DNA of 64,000 bases from NCBI RefSeq assembly GCF_023008165.1, contig NZ_JAKQZA010000004.1, positions 372,001 to 436,000 of the forward strand. The letters run 5' to 3'. The notes under the pieces are model-generated. The model did no database searches. It saw only the letters and a program-made list of their open reading frames with translations, and was not told where the DNA came from. The stretch is from Kordiimonas laminariae (GTDB lineage: Bacteria > Pseudomonadota > Alphaproteobacteria > Sphingomonadales > Kordiimonadaceae). Position numbers and translations under genes: made by a program. This document shows positions 36,326 through 45,247 of this stretch, piece by piece. Each line of letters begins with the position of its first letter. The stretch's first letter is position 1.

Positions 36326-37180
36326 TTAGGCGCGCATTTCGCCGTATATGCGCGCTAGCCTTACAAATTCCTCAACAGAAACAGTTTCTGCTCTTCGTGT
36401 TTCTTCAATATCTGCAGCATTTAATAGTTCAGCCGCATCTACATCCAAGCCTTTCATGCTGGCCCGAAGCATCTTACGGCGTTGACCGAAGGCTTTTTCA
36501 ACCACTTTTTCCAAATGCGCGAGTTTTACGGTGCTATCCATTGATTCTGTTGGTTCGAAATGAATGATGGCACTAGCTACCTTTGGTGGTGGTGTAAAGG
36601 CAGCTGCGGGTACATTCATTGCAATTTTCACTTTGCCTCGCCACTGCGCCAGTACTGAAAGCCTTCCATAAGCCTTGGTGTTTGGCTGAGCAACAATTCG
36701 CTCTGCTACTTCTTTTTGGAACATCAACGTTAGTGAAGCGTACCACGGTTTCCATTCATCAACGGTTAGCCATTTGATGAAAAGAAGTGTTCCAACGTTA
36801 TAGGGCAGGTTAGATGCGATGCGCGCGATTTCGCCTCCTTTTGGAGCAAGAAGCGCGAATTCATCCATCTCCATTGCATCGCCTTCAATGACCTTAAGGG
36901 CACCATCATAGGCTGCCGAAACTTCTGCAAGCGCAGGTAGGCAGCGTTTATCCATTTCAACGGCGACAACGCGCTTTGCGCCATTGGCGAGCAACCCTCG
37001 AGTAAGGCCGCCTGGGCCCGGTCCTACCTCGTAAATAACACTATCTGATAGATCCCCGGCAATTCTTGCAATCTTACCTGTCAGGTTTAAATCCAAAAGG
37101 AAGTTCTGGCCGAAAGACTTTTTGGCACGCAGATCAAATTCATTGATAACTTCACGGAGCGGAGGGATTGTATCAGTCAT
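36326..37180 (-). CDS. rsmA: 16S rRNA dimethyladenosine transferase
   Basis: This 284-residue SAM enzyme dimethylates the two adjacent adenines near the 3' end of 16S rRNA. Motifs are [26 protein letters not shown] (SAM-binding) and SNLPYNVGT (catalytic NLPY). Its start ATG 37180 overlaps the pdxA end by eight bases. A perfect GCGCGCAT/ATGCGCGC inverted repeat near the 3' end (about 36331-36355) lies inside the coding region and lacks a T run. Confidence 0.97.
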   Translation of the reverse strand: MTDTIPPLREVINEFDLRAKKSFGQNFLLDLNLTGKIARIAGDLSDSVIYEVGPGPGGLTRGLLANGAKRVVAVEMDKRCLPALAEVSAAYDGALKVIEGDAMEMDEFALLAPKGGEIARIASNLPYNVGTLLFIKWLTVDEWKPWYASLTLMFQKEVAERIVAQPNTKAYGRLSVLAQWRGKVKIAMNVPAAAFTPPPKVASAIIHFEPTESMDSTVKLAHLEKVVEKAFGQRRKMLRASMKGLDVDAAELLNAADIEETRRAETVSVEEFVRLARIYGEMRA

Positions 37181-38183
37181 GGTTCAATTGCCTTGCAGTC
37201 ATTTCTTCCGCCATTTTAATTGCCGCTAGCATACTATCAATCCGAGCTATATTTTTCCCTGTTAATTCAAGTGCCGTACCATGATCTGGTGAGGTGCGGA
37301 TGAAAGGTAAACCCAGTGTTATATTCACACCGCCCCAGAAATCTACGGTTTTGATCGGAATGAGAGCTTGATCATGGTACATACAAAGAACAGCGTCATA
37401 CTTGGAACGAGCTTCAGCGTGGAAGAGGGTATCAGCTGGGAGAGGATCACTCACATCAACGCCGTGATCTCTAAGCTCCCATATGGCAGGCATGATGTGA
37501 GTTGCCTCTTCCATCCCTATAGTGCCGTTTTCACCAGCGTGCGGATTAAGGCCTGCAACCGCTATCTTTGGCTGCTCAATACCAAAGCGATATTTTAAGT
37601 CTTGGGCGGTGACCAGCCCCACATGTACGATCTTATTTGCTGTCAGCTGTTTAGCTACGTCCTTGAGCGGAATGTGAATGGTTACAGGTACAACACGTAA
37701 ATCCTGTGCCGCCAACATCATAACCGAATGATCATCTTTTTTTCCCGAAAGACGGGCGAGAAATTCGGTATGCCCTGGGGCATCAAAGCCTGCGCTATAT
37801 AACGCAGCTTTATGAATGGGAGCCGTAACAATACCAGACACCTTATTTGAAAGTGCCAATTCTGTAGCCAGTTCAATAGAGTTAATAACTGCTTGGCCAT
37901 TAGCAGGATTAAGTTCCCCAAGCTTTATTGGTGTAGCTGTTTCAATATTGAGTACAGGTAGCGCGCTTTCGAAAACACTACCGGCCTTAGATACATCATC
38001 AATAACTTCGGTAGGTGTCGTTTTGGAAGCTTCTGATATCGCGTCTGGTGAACCAATCATACAAAAAGGCAAGAGTTTATTATCTCGCCGTTTTTCCCAT
38101 ATGCGAGCAATTAGCTCTGGGCCAACACCAGAAGGCTCGCCCATGGTTATAGCAAGCGGTTTATGTTGTTGAGCTGTTTTCAT
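37173..38183 (-). CDS. pdxA: 4-hydroxythreonine-4-phosphate dehydrogenase
   Basis: This 336-residue enzyme oxidises 4-phosphohydroxythreonine in the DXP-dependent vitamin B6 route. The opening motif [17 protein letters not shown], the TAPIHKAAL and [10 protein letters not shown] segments and the metal-binding [10 protein letters not shown] are diagnostic. It lies between surA and rsmA, with an eight-base overlap into rsmA, the standard surA-pdxA-rsmA order. Confidence 0.97.
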   Translation of the reverse strand: MKTAQQHKPLAITMGEPSGVGPELIARIWEKRRDNKLLPFCMIGSPDAISEASKTTPTEVIDDVSKAGSVFESALPVLNIETATPIKLGELNPANGQAVINSIELATELALSNKVSGIVTAPIHKAALYSAGFDAPGHTEFLARLSGKKDDHSVMMLAAQDLRVVPVTIHIPLKDVAKQLTANKIVHVGLVTAQDLKYRFGIEQPKIAVAGLNPHAGENGTIGMEEATHIMPAIWELRDHGVDVSDPLPADTLFHAEARSKYDAVLCMYHDQALIPIKTVDFWGGVNITLGLPFIRTSPDHGTALELTGKNIARIDSMLAAIKMAEEMTARQLNHD

Positions 38184-38189
38184 CGAGGT

Positions 38190-39467
38190 TTAGCGGTAAT
38201 CAATAATGGCGTCGCGTCTAAGGTCGCGAAGATAACGACGGCCCATCATTGCTAGGCGTTGTTGCTCAATCTGATTCATGATTTGATCGAAATCGGGTTC
38301 CTGAACCTGTGGTGCTCTTTTGTCGCAAACGACAAGTACACGCCAGCCATCGTCCATTTTCATCATATCAGTGGCACCGCCGGCATCAAGAGCTTCAACT
38401 TTGGTGCGAATTTCACCTTGCAGAGCGCGTAGACGAAGCGCGCCAATTTCAACACGTCCATCAGCACCGGCTGAGGTAGCAATTGTGTCTATACTAGTGC
38501 AATCAACCGTTCCTGTGTGAAGGTTTTGTACTGTAGTTTCAAACTGAGTTGCAAGCGCTGTATCTGCGACTTTTTCCGTAGAAAGGTGTAACTGCCGAAT
38601 ATCTACTTCTGTATCGAGAGGGTCGGCCACTAAAACACGACGACGATCACCAAGGCCAAGAATAGCAAAGCCGCCGGCAGTTCTAACAGGATCAGAAATT
38701 TTCCCAACGTCTAAACCTTCAACGATGCCGGCATAGTCGTCGTTCATGCTATCGACTGTTATCCAGCCAAGATCACCACCAACAGCCGCAGAAGGTGAAC
38801 TGGAAAGCTGTTTTGCTATTTCATCAAATTTAGCGCCTGCGCGAAGGCGTTCAACAATTTGCTCGGCATTTGATTTAATGCTGGCTTCCTGTTCAGGGGT
38901 GTTTACATCAAAAACAATTTCATTTAGGCGATATTCAAATTTACCTCGGTTATCGCGAATTTTTTGAATGCGAGCTTCTACTTCTTCATCTGACACAGAT
39001 ACGAAGGAGCCTAAGCGACCTTCAACGAGCTGTGACCAAGCTACTTCAGCTTCCATTTGTTTTTGCATAGAGCGTTTACTTGAGCCGATACTTGTTAACG
39101 CTGAAGCAAATTGATCTGCTGTTTGGCCAACGCCTTGGGCACGGCGGGCAAAAAAGTCATCCAATTGTTCAGCAGCTATGACAAGATCAACTGTTGCAGC
39201 TTCTTGAAGTTGAAGGCGTTCATCAATCATAGTTCTTAGAACTTGTTCACGCACCTTAAGAAATTCTTCCTGTGTGTTTACCCCACCAGAAAGCGCAATC
39301 ACCAAGCGTAAACGCTGATCAATATCAAATGAAGAAATAGGTTCGTCATTCACTAACACTTCGATGCTATTCACAGCTTGTTGAGCGGAAACTCCCATGG
39401 TCAGCGCTACACATACTGCGCTTCCTAAAACTGTATTCTTTACAAGTTTTTTAGTTTTTTTAATCAC
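38190..39467 (-). CDS. surA: Periplasmic chaperone/peptidylprolyl isomerase SurA
   Basis: The protein of about 425 residues escorts outer-membrane proteins across the periplasm. A basic n-region (IKKTKKLVKN) and hydrophobic core form a signal peptide cleaved near GVSAQQ. The SurA N-terminal chaperone helices (about 35-165) are followed by a parvulin domain (about 185-275; AKQLSSSPSAAVGGDLGWI) and a further degenerate C-terminal part. I prefer GTG 39467 as start; TTG 39482 is possible and would add five residues. lptD, whose product is a known SurA client, is immediately upstream, 64-79 bp away. Confidence 0.93.
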   Translation of the reverse strand: MIKKTKKLVKNTVLGSAVCVALTMGVSAQQAVNSIEVLVNDEPISSFDIDQRLRLVIALSGGVNTQEEFLKVREQVLRTMIDERLQLQEAATVDLVIAAEQLDDFFARRAQGVGQTADQFASALTSIGSSKRSMQKQMEAEVAWSQLVEGRLGSFVSVSDEEVEARIQKIRDNRGKFEYRLNEIVFDVNTPEQEASIKSNAEQIVERLRAGAKFDEIAKQLSSSPSAAVGGDLGWITVDSMNDDYAGIVEGLDVGKISDPVRTAGGFAILGLGDRRRVLVADPLDTEVDIRQLHLSTEKVADTALATQFETTVQNLHTGTVDCTSIDTIATSAGADGRVEIGALRLRALQGEIRTKVEALDAGGATDMMKMDDGWRVLVVCDKRAPQVQEPDFDQIMNQIEQQRLAMMGRRYLRDLRRDAIIDYR

Positions 39468-39546
39468 TCTAATATTGCCCAACTGTTACTGCGATTGATC
39501 AGTTTAAATCTGTTTAAAGCGTTTTAGCGCCTTTTGTGACAAGACA

Positions 39547-41778
39547 CTACCCTAAATTAATCAATTTTATCCGAAACATAATTGATGTTCCTGGTTCAAT
39601 ATCTCTGTCTCTGGTGAAGGTTTCTCTCCACCGTAAGCCAAGTTGAATACATTCATTCTGGTATTCTACACCAAGGCTATACTCAAGATTACCGCTTCCT
39701 TCATCAATAAGTTCATTTGTAATTCTATCTGGAATTTCGGCACCTTTAAGGCGGCGAGAAAAACTGCCAGTCAATTTCCAGTTTGTATTGAAGTTATAGA
39801 AGCCACTTGCTCTGACTTCTTCTCGGTCTTCCCGGTTTAAGGATGTCAGTTCCCGGTTGAGCTTCAAGTACCCAACGCGAAGTGAAGCATTTTCATCACC
39901 AAAGGTTACATCAATTTCATTTCTTCTAAATGAAAAACTCTTATCATCCAATCGATACCGATGCTCAAGATCAATCCAGCCCTTGTAATTGATATTGGTT
40001 CGACCGACGATATCTGAACTGTCACCTTCCAGACCTGCTCCATCCGCCAATACCACGTCTGTGCTGTCTATTCTTAAGCTTTGACCAAGAACAATATCAG
40101 TACTTAAATCGCCTGTTTCATAGCGCCACTTGAGGCCATAGGTAACTCGGCTTCCTTCTTCCCAGAGGTCGAAACCCGATGTGCGATCAGAAGAAAATAG
40201 ATTTACGTCATTAAGTTCGAAAGCTCTACTATCCTCATTTACGATGCTGTTTGGTGTGCCTCTGCGAGGAGATAGAGTAACTTCTAAGATTGGTTCTAGA
40301 GTTTGCGTACTATCACCACTGTGTTTAACAAGGGGCCAGCTAACTGTGCCAGTTACGCGTGCTAGATTGCGCCACTCGCTTGAAGATGCCCCAAAGTTAC
40401 CTGCAAATTCGGTTTCATCAGGTTGAGCTACATCGTCTACATTATATAAATCAGATCGTACGAGCGCTTCTGTGTCAAAAATAAAACCTTTCGGCGTTAC
40501 CCAGCGTTTTTCCCATTTTGCTGAAAGCGAAAGGCGCTGAGTATCAAGACCGTCTGTTCTATGAAGAGCTAGGGCATTTCCTTGTACGCTTAAAGTACCT
40601 CCCAAAGGTTTGAATGGGGCTACATATTCAGCGTCAATTAGTGGCAGTGCATGCCCTGTTAAACCAGCGACATCTTCGATACGAAGTCCCTGGAAAGCCA
40701 GAGCGCGGCTCGAAATATATGAAAGTCCAAAGAAACCCTCTAATAGATACTCGCTGGTTAACGTATCAGCATCTGAGATATCATATCTTCTTAGGTAAGT
40801 ATCATCTGATGCCCAGTTAACCTTAAGGGAAGAACGCCAATTTTTTGTATGGTTATAACTGCCGTCCGCTGCGATATGTCCGCGAAACTCTTTTCTGGTG
40901 TTAAGTGGATCGGTGAGGTCTTCATTTCCTGTACGAGCAATACTGCCTCTGGTGATACTGCCACCAATAGAATATCTACCATTTCTAAGATGATGGCGAT
41001 ATTCGGACTGTAGAACGAAGCCTTCACGTGTTGTGTAAATAGGTTTAACCGTGATGTCCTGACTATCATTAAATACATGATAGTAGGGAACACCTATATA
41101 GAAACCCAAGTTGCGCGTAGTTTGGATGTCGAGCGGTAAAACTCCACTAGCTTTATCGACTGTAGGATCAGGATGTGAGAAATAGGGTGTCCAAAGAATA
41201 GGCAGTCCAAATACTTCCAGAATTGCATCTTCATAATAAAGCCGCTTCTTTTCTTTATCGTGGACCACCTTTACTGCTTTGATTTGCCATAAGGGCGCTT
41301 CTGGCTTTTCTTCGGACTCCAGACAAATTTTACAAGGGCTATAAACAGCTCTCTTAAGAACAGTTTGTCCGTTTGTATCATCTTTGGTTCCCGAAACTGC
41401 TCGAACCTGCGCGCCGTCTGCCATTAAAAGCCGGATATCTTCTACAAAAGCTTTTTGAAGGGAATCCTGAAGTTCCATCTGAGGTGCGAAAACACGGTCA
41501 CCATTGGGAGAGGTTAAGGTAACAGCACCATAGGCATGGCCGATACCTGTTTTCTCGTTATAAACAACTTCCCCTGCAGTAAGGGTATATCCGTCGCGTT
41601 GGATAAGGACGTGCCCAATTGCTCGCACAACACCTGTGTCTTGGTTGTAAGTAAGTTGATCTGCGGCGAAATCGATCTTCTTTTCTTCAGTAACCTCTTG
41701 GACTTTAACCTCTGCAGCATAAACTGGACTAGAGGCTGCCAAAGCAATCAAAAGCGCTGACTGTGAAACCAATGACAT
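39547..41778 (-). CDS. lptD: LPS assembly protein LptD
   Basis: The 743-residue outer-membrane barrel inserts lipopolysaccharide into the outer leaflet with LptE. An N-terminal OstA/LptA-like jellyroll (about 32-135) precedes the large barrel. Only three cysteines are evident, Cys149 and Cys152 (CKIC) and Cys710 (NECIQLG), so the disulfide layout differs from the four-cysteine E. coli protein. The start ATG 41778 has AGGG six bases upstream and an in-frame stop further up, yet the signal peptide (SLVSQSALLIALAASSPVYA) has no Lys or Arg before its core, which is unusual. lptF and lptG, often adjacent in this class, are not here. Confidence 0.95.
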   Translation of the reverse strand: MSLVSQSALLIALAASSPVYAAEVKVQEVTEEKKIDFAADQLTYNQDTGVVRAIGHVLIQRDGYTLTAGEVVYNEKTGIGHAYGAVTLTSPNGDRVFAPQMELQDSLQKAFVEDIRLLMADGAQVRAVSGTKDDTNGQTVLKRAVYSPCKICLESEEKPEAPLWQIKAVKVVHDKEKKRLYYEDAILEVFGLPILWTPYFSHPDPTVDKASGVLPLDIQTTRNLGFYIGVPYYHVFNDSQDITVKPIYTTREGFVLQSEYRHHLRNGRYSIGGSITRGSIARTGNEDLTDPLNTRKEFRGHIAADGSYNHTKNWRSSLKVNWASDDTYLRRYDISDADTLTSEYLLEGFFGLSYISSRALAFQGLRIEDVAGLTGHALPLIDAEYVAPFKPLGGTLSVQGNALALHRTDGLDTQRLSLSAKWEKRWVTPKGFIFDTEALVRSDLYNVDDVAQPDETEFAGNFGASSSEWRNLARVTGTVSWPLVKHSGDSTQTLEPILEVTLSPRRGTPNSIVNEDSRAFELNDVNLFSSDRTSGFDLWEEGSRVTYGLKWRYETGDLSTDIVLGQSLRIDSTDVVLADGAGLEGDSSDIVGRTNINYKGWIDLEHRYRLDDKSFSFRRNEIDVTFGDENASLRVGYLKLNRELTSLNREDREEVRASGFYNFNTNWKLTGSFSRRLKGAEIPDRITNELIDEGSGNLEYSLGVEYQNECIQLGLRWRETFTRDRDIEPGTSIMFRIKLINLG

Positions 41779-42001
41779 AAATAACCCTGTGCATCATTTT
41801 ATTGTTGAGGTTTTGATAGACGCAAAGAGCCTGAACCGCAACGCGCAAAAACCAATGATGGATAAAAACTCACGCTTTGTCATATGGAATTATGGCTTTT
41901 TCGAGGGGCAGAGCTTGCCAAGATCGAAAAATAGAGGCAAATAATGCACTAAAGGGCAATGAGATTGTCTCGTCTCGCACAGATAATAAAAGAGGAATCC
42001 C

Positions 42002-43465
42002 ATGAAGGTTTCATTTGATAAACTAGCACTACCTGAAAATGGTGCACTCGTAATTTTGGCTGAAAAAGATGCTCCATTCACTGGTCTTGCTGCGGAAGCA
42101 GATAATGCTGTGTCAGGTGCACTTTCGAAGGCAAAGGATGTATCCAATTTTACGGGTGCTGCAGGGCAGGTTAAAGAGATCATCGCTCCTGCTGGGCTGG
42201 CAGTTGAGCGCGTTGTGCTGCTTGGTCTTGGTGATAAGGGGATTGATTCTAATTACTCAGGCCTGACAACAGGTGCAACTGTTGTATCAACACTTCTTAA
42301 TAGTGGATCAGAAACCGCAACTGTGATTGCGTCGGATGATGACGCAGTAGCAATTGCTGAAGGTGCGCTTCTCCGTTCTTACCGTTTTGATAAATACCGC
42401 ACCAAAGAACCTGAAAGCAAAAAGCCAACGCTTAAGACTATTATTGTTGCGACAGGAAATCCTGATGCAGCTGCTGAGGCTTTCTTGGAGCGTGAGCGTG
42501 TGATTGACGGTGTGTTTATGACACGTGATCTGGTTTCTGAACCTGCAAACATTCTACACCCAGAAAGTTTTGCAGATGAAATTACAAGCTTGAGCGATCT
42601 TGGTGTGGAAGTGGAAGTGCTTGGTGAAGCTGAAATGGCTGAATTGGGTATGAATGCGCTTCTGGGTGTTGGTCAGGGTTCTGATAAAGAGAGTAAGCTC
42701 GTTATCATGCGCTGGAATGGCGGTAATGAGGGAGATCAGCCTCTCGCATTCGTTGGTAAAGGCGTAACATTTGATACTGGTGGTATCTCGCTTAAACCGG
42801 GCGAGGGTATGGAGCAGATGAAATGGGACATGGGCGGCGCAGGAACCGTTGTAGGTCTCATGAAAGCTCTCGCTGGCCGTAAAGCAAAAGCAAATATTGT
42901 TGCTACCGTTGGTTTGGTTGAAAATATGCCGTCTGGCAATGCGCAGCGCCCAGGCGACGTTGTTACAAGCATGTCTGGTCAGACTATAGAAATCTTGAAC
43001 ACTGACGCAGAAGGCCGCCTCGTTCTTTGTGATGCCATCTGGTATACGCAGGATAAATATAAGCCGAAGTTCATTATTGATCTTGCAACACTCACTGGTG
43101 CAATCATTATTTCGTTGGGTAATGAATATGCGGGTATCTTCTCTGACAGTGACGAACTTTCTATGCAGCTTTCTGCGGCAGGAAGCCAAACAGGTGACAA
43201 AGTTTGGCGTATGCCAATCCATGAAAACTATGACAAGATGATCAACTGTGATATCGCAGATATGAAAAATATCGGTGGCCGTGCAGCTGGTTCTATTACC
43301 GCAGCACAGTTCCTCAAGCGTTTCACCAATGATGTACCTTGGGTGCACATTGATATCGCAGGTACTGTATGGTCGGAAAAGGACCTGCCTCTGAGCGCGA
43401 AAGGCGGAACGGGCTTTGGTGTTCGTCTTCTAGACCGTTTCGTAGCAGATAACTACGAAGGCTAA
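42002..43465 (+). CDS. pepA: Leucyl aminopeptidase (M17 family)
   Basis: This 487-residue cytosolic hexameric peptidase removes N-terminal residues from peptides. The two-metal site residues are in KGVTFDTGGISLKP (from Lys253), the MKWDMGGAG segment and NTDAEGRL (333-340), all intact. The start ATG 42002 follows AGAGGAA. It is divergent from lptD and 5 bp upstream of holC, a common pair. Some PepA proteins also bind DNA; nothing here tests that. Confidence 0.96.
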   Translation: MKVSFDKLALPENGALVILAEKDAPFTGLAAEADNAVSGALSKAKDVSNFTGAAGQVKEIIAPAGLAVERVVLLGLGDKGIDSNYSGLTTGATVVSTLLNSGSETATVIASDDDAVAIAEGALLRSYRFDKYRTKEPESKKPTLKTIIVATGNPDAAAEAFLERERVIDGVFMTRDLVSEPANILHPESFADEITSLSDLGVEVEVLGEAEMAELGMNALLGVGQGSDKESKLVIMRWNGGNEGDQPLAFVGKGVTFDTGGISLKPGEGMEQMKWDMGGAGTVVGLMKALAGRKAKANIVATVGLVENMPSGNAQRPGDVVTSMSGQTIEILNTDAEGRLVLCDAIWYTQDKYKPKFIIDLATLTGAIIISLGNEYAGIFSDSDELSMQLSAAGSQTGDKVWRMPIHENYDKMINCDIADMKNIGGRAAGSITAAQFLKRFTNDVPWVHIDIAGTVWSEKDLPLSAKGGTGFGVRLLDRFVADNYEG

Positions 43466-43470
43466 GATAA

Positions 43471-43920
43471 GTGGCGGAGATCAGATTTTATCATTTACAA
43501 AGGCAGAGCCTCGAAGAGGCGCTGCCGAAACTGATGGAGAAAGTCCATCAGGCTGGTCTCCGCGCAATTATCAAAGCTGAAAACAAAGCGCTTGTTGATA
43601 CGCTCGATAAAGCGCTTTGGACATATGATGCGAACAGTTTTATCCCGCATGATAAGGACGGCTGCAAACACCCGGCAGAGCAGCCAGTTTTCCTTACGAT
43701 AACAGATGAAAACCCAAATGATGCAAATGCCTTAGTGCTGATTAACGCAGCTTCATATGAGAAGATCGAGAAGTTTGATCGTTGCCTCTATATGTTTGAT
43801 GGCAGGGATGAAACGATTGTGTCTCAGGCGCGAACCGACTGGAAGGCATATAAGGAACTTGGGCTAGAAATGTCTTATTGGCAGCAACGGGAAAATGGTG
43901 GCTGGGAACAAAAAGCCTGA
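43471..43920 (+). CDS. holC: DNA polymerase III chi subunit
   Basis: The 149-residue chi subunit links the clamp loader to SSB. Conserved stretches are MAEIRFYHLQRQSLEEALPKL (broken: FYHLQ, LEEALP), KALWTYDANSFIPH and PVFLT. The start is GTG 43471, just after pepA. Next comes an acetyltransferase gene 5 bp away. Confidence 0.94.
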   Translation: MAEIRFYHLQRQSLEEALPKLMEKVHQAGLRAIIKAENKALVDTLDKALWTYDANSFIPHDKDGCKHPAEQPVFLTITDENPNDANALVLINAASYEKIEKFDRCLYMFDGRDETIVSQARTDWKAYKELGLEMSYWQQRENGGWEQKA

Positions 43921-43925
43921 TTGTT

Positions 43926-44378
43926 ATGCATTATAAACATCCAAAGTTACCTTATTATATTTCAACAGATTATTCCGAGTTTGATACATCCAAGATGATC
44001 AAGTGGCTCAGCGAAGACGCTTATTGGTCAACTGGTGTTCCATTTGAAGTTATGCACCGCGGTTTCAGCAATTCGCTGGCCTTTGGTGTGTTTCAGGCGA
44101 GCGGAAACCTCGTAGGCATTGCTCGAATGATTACAGACAGAGCAACCTTTGCATATCTTGCCGATGTATATATGGACCCTGACCATAGAGGTAAGGGGCT
44201 GGGTGAGTGGTTGATGGAAATTATAATGGCGCACCCAGACCTTCAGGGGCTAAGAAGAATGATGCTGGCGACCTCTGATGCTCATGGCCTCTATGAAAAA
44301 TTAGGTTTTGGCAAGGTTAGTAAAACGGATGAGCGCCTGATGGAAATCGTGCGGCCGGATATCTACAAAAACGATTAA
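43926..44378 (+). CDS. GNAT family N-acetyltransferase
   Basis: The 150-residue protein has the GNAT acetyl-CoA motif HRGKGLG (about 87-93) after ADVYMDPD, and the C-terminal LYEKLGF motif. Family members move an acetyl group from acetyl-CoA to an amine; the substrate cannot be read from sequence. The start ATG 43926 is 5 bp after holC; a longer frame would overlap holC by 43 bases. Confidence 0.9.
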   Translation: MHYKHPKLPYYISTDYSEFDTSKMIKWLSEDAYWSTGVPFEVMHRGFSNSLAFGVFQASGNLVGIARMITDRATFAYLADVYMDPDHRGKGLGEWLMEIIMAHPDLQGLRRMMLATSDAHGLYEKLGFGKVSKTDERLMEIVRPDIYKND

Positions 44379-44457
44379 TTACCCTTTTTTTACCAGTTTC
44401 CTTTATTCTTAATCTCAGGCTCAGAGGGATGTAATAAAAAGAATAAAGGATAATCCC

Positions 44458-45246
44458 GTGCGCGCTGTTGCTCGTTTTCTAGGCTTAGTAGCCTTTACCT
44501 ATATAGCTATAGCTTCCTATATGTATTGGTATCAGGAAGACCTTATCTTTCATCCAGTGCCTGTTGAAGAGGGTTACGATTACGCATTCTCCACCCCCAC
44601 CGAAGATATATGGCTGCCTCATGAGAAAGGCAGGTTACATGGTGTTTTGTTCAAAAACATTTCAGATGCAAGAGGGGTGGTTTTGTATTTTAAAGGGAAC
44701 TTTGGAAACATAAGTTTTTCAGAGCGGCAGGCACATGTTTTCATGCGGTTAGGTTATGATGTAATTGCTATGGACTATCGCGGATCAGGTAAGAGTATTG
44801 GTCCACTTTCTGAAAAAGTTCTGCTTCAGGATGCTGAACGCTGGTACGATTGGGCATCGGATCGCTATGGCGATAATCATGTACGAGTAGTGGGGTATTC
44901 GCTAGGAACTACGTTCGCTAGTCATGTGGCTGCAGTGAAGCAGGTAGCCCATACCATATTACTTGCACCGATGAAATCTATTGAGGATATCGCAGCGCAC
45001 CGTTACCCGCTTCTTCCTTCATTCCTAACGCGTTATCCATTAAGGTCTTATGAAAAATTAAAGCAAGCTGTGGGGCAGGTAATAATTTACCACGGAACCA
45101 ATGACCGAGTTGTGCCGTATGCTTCAGGAGCTGCACTTGGAGAGGTTCTTGATCATAACGACCGTTTTTTAACGATAACCGGAGGCACACACTATGATCT
45201 GCTCACAAGAGGTGAGGTGCTCGCCGATATTCGAAGCCGTTGGTAG
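44458..45246 (+). CDS. Membrane-anchored alpha/beta hydrolase (ABHD13/BEM46-like)
   Basis: The 262-residue protein has an N-terminal membrane anchor (about 7-24) and an alpha/beta-hydrolase domain facing outward or lying on the membrane. The triad is Ser148 (GYSLGT), Asp216 (GTNDRVVP) and His245 (GGTHYD). The layout matches BEM46/ABHD13-like serine hydrolases, whose substrates are mostly unknown. The start is GTG 44458, after AAAGGATAA. It ends two bases from the convergent ABC-F gene. Confidence 0.88.
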   Translation: MRAVARFLGLVAFTYIAIASYMYWYQEDLIFHPVPVEEGYDYAFSTPTEDIWLPHEKGRLHGVLFKNISDARGVVLYFKGNFGNISFSERQAHVFMRLGYDVIAMDYRGSGKSIGPLSEKVLLQDAERWYDWASDRYGDNHVRVVGYSLGTTFASHVAAVKQVAHTILLAPMKSIEDIAAHRYPLLPSFLTRYPLRSYEKLKQAVGQVIIYHGTNDRVVPYASGAALGEVLDHNDRFLTITGGTHYDLLTRGEVLADIRSRW

Positions 45247-45247
45247 A

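Noticed and set aside
36331-36355. GCGCGCAT/ATGCGCGC hairpin as a gmk or rsmA terminator
   Set aside because: It lies inside rsmA coding sequence and has no T run on either strand.
42554-43348. 264-residue minus-strand frame within pepA
   Set aside because: It is antisense to a clearly intact pepA and shows no domain.
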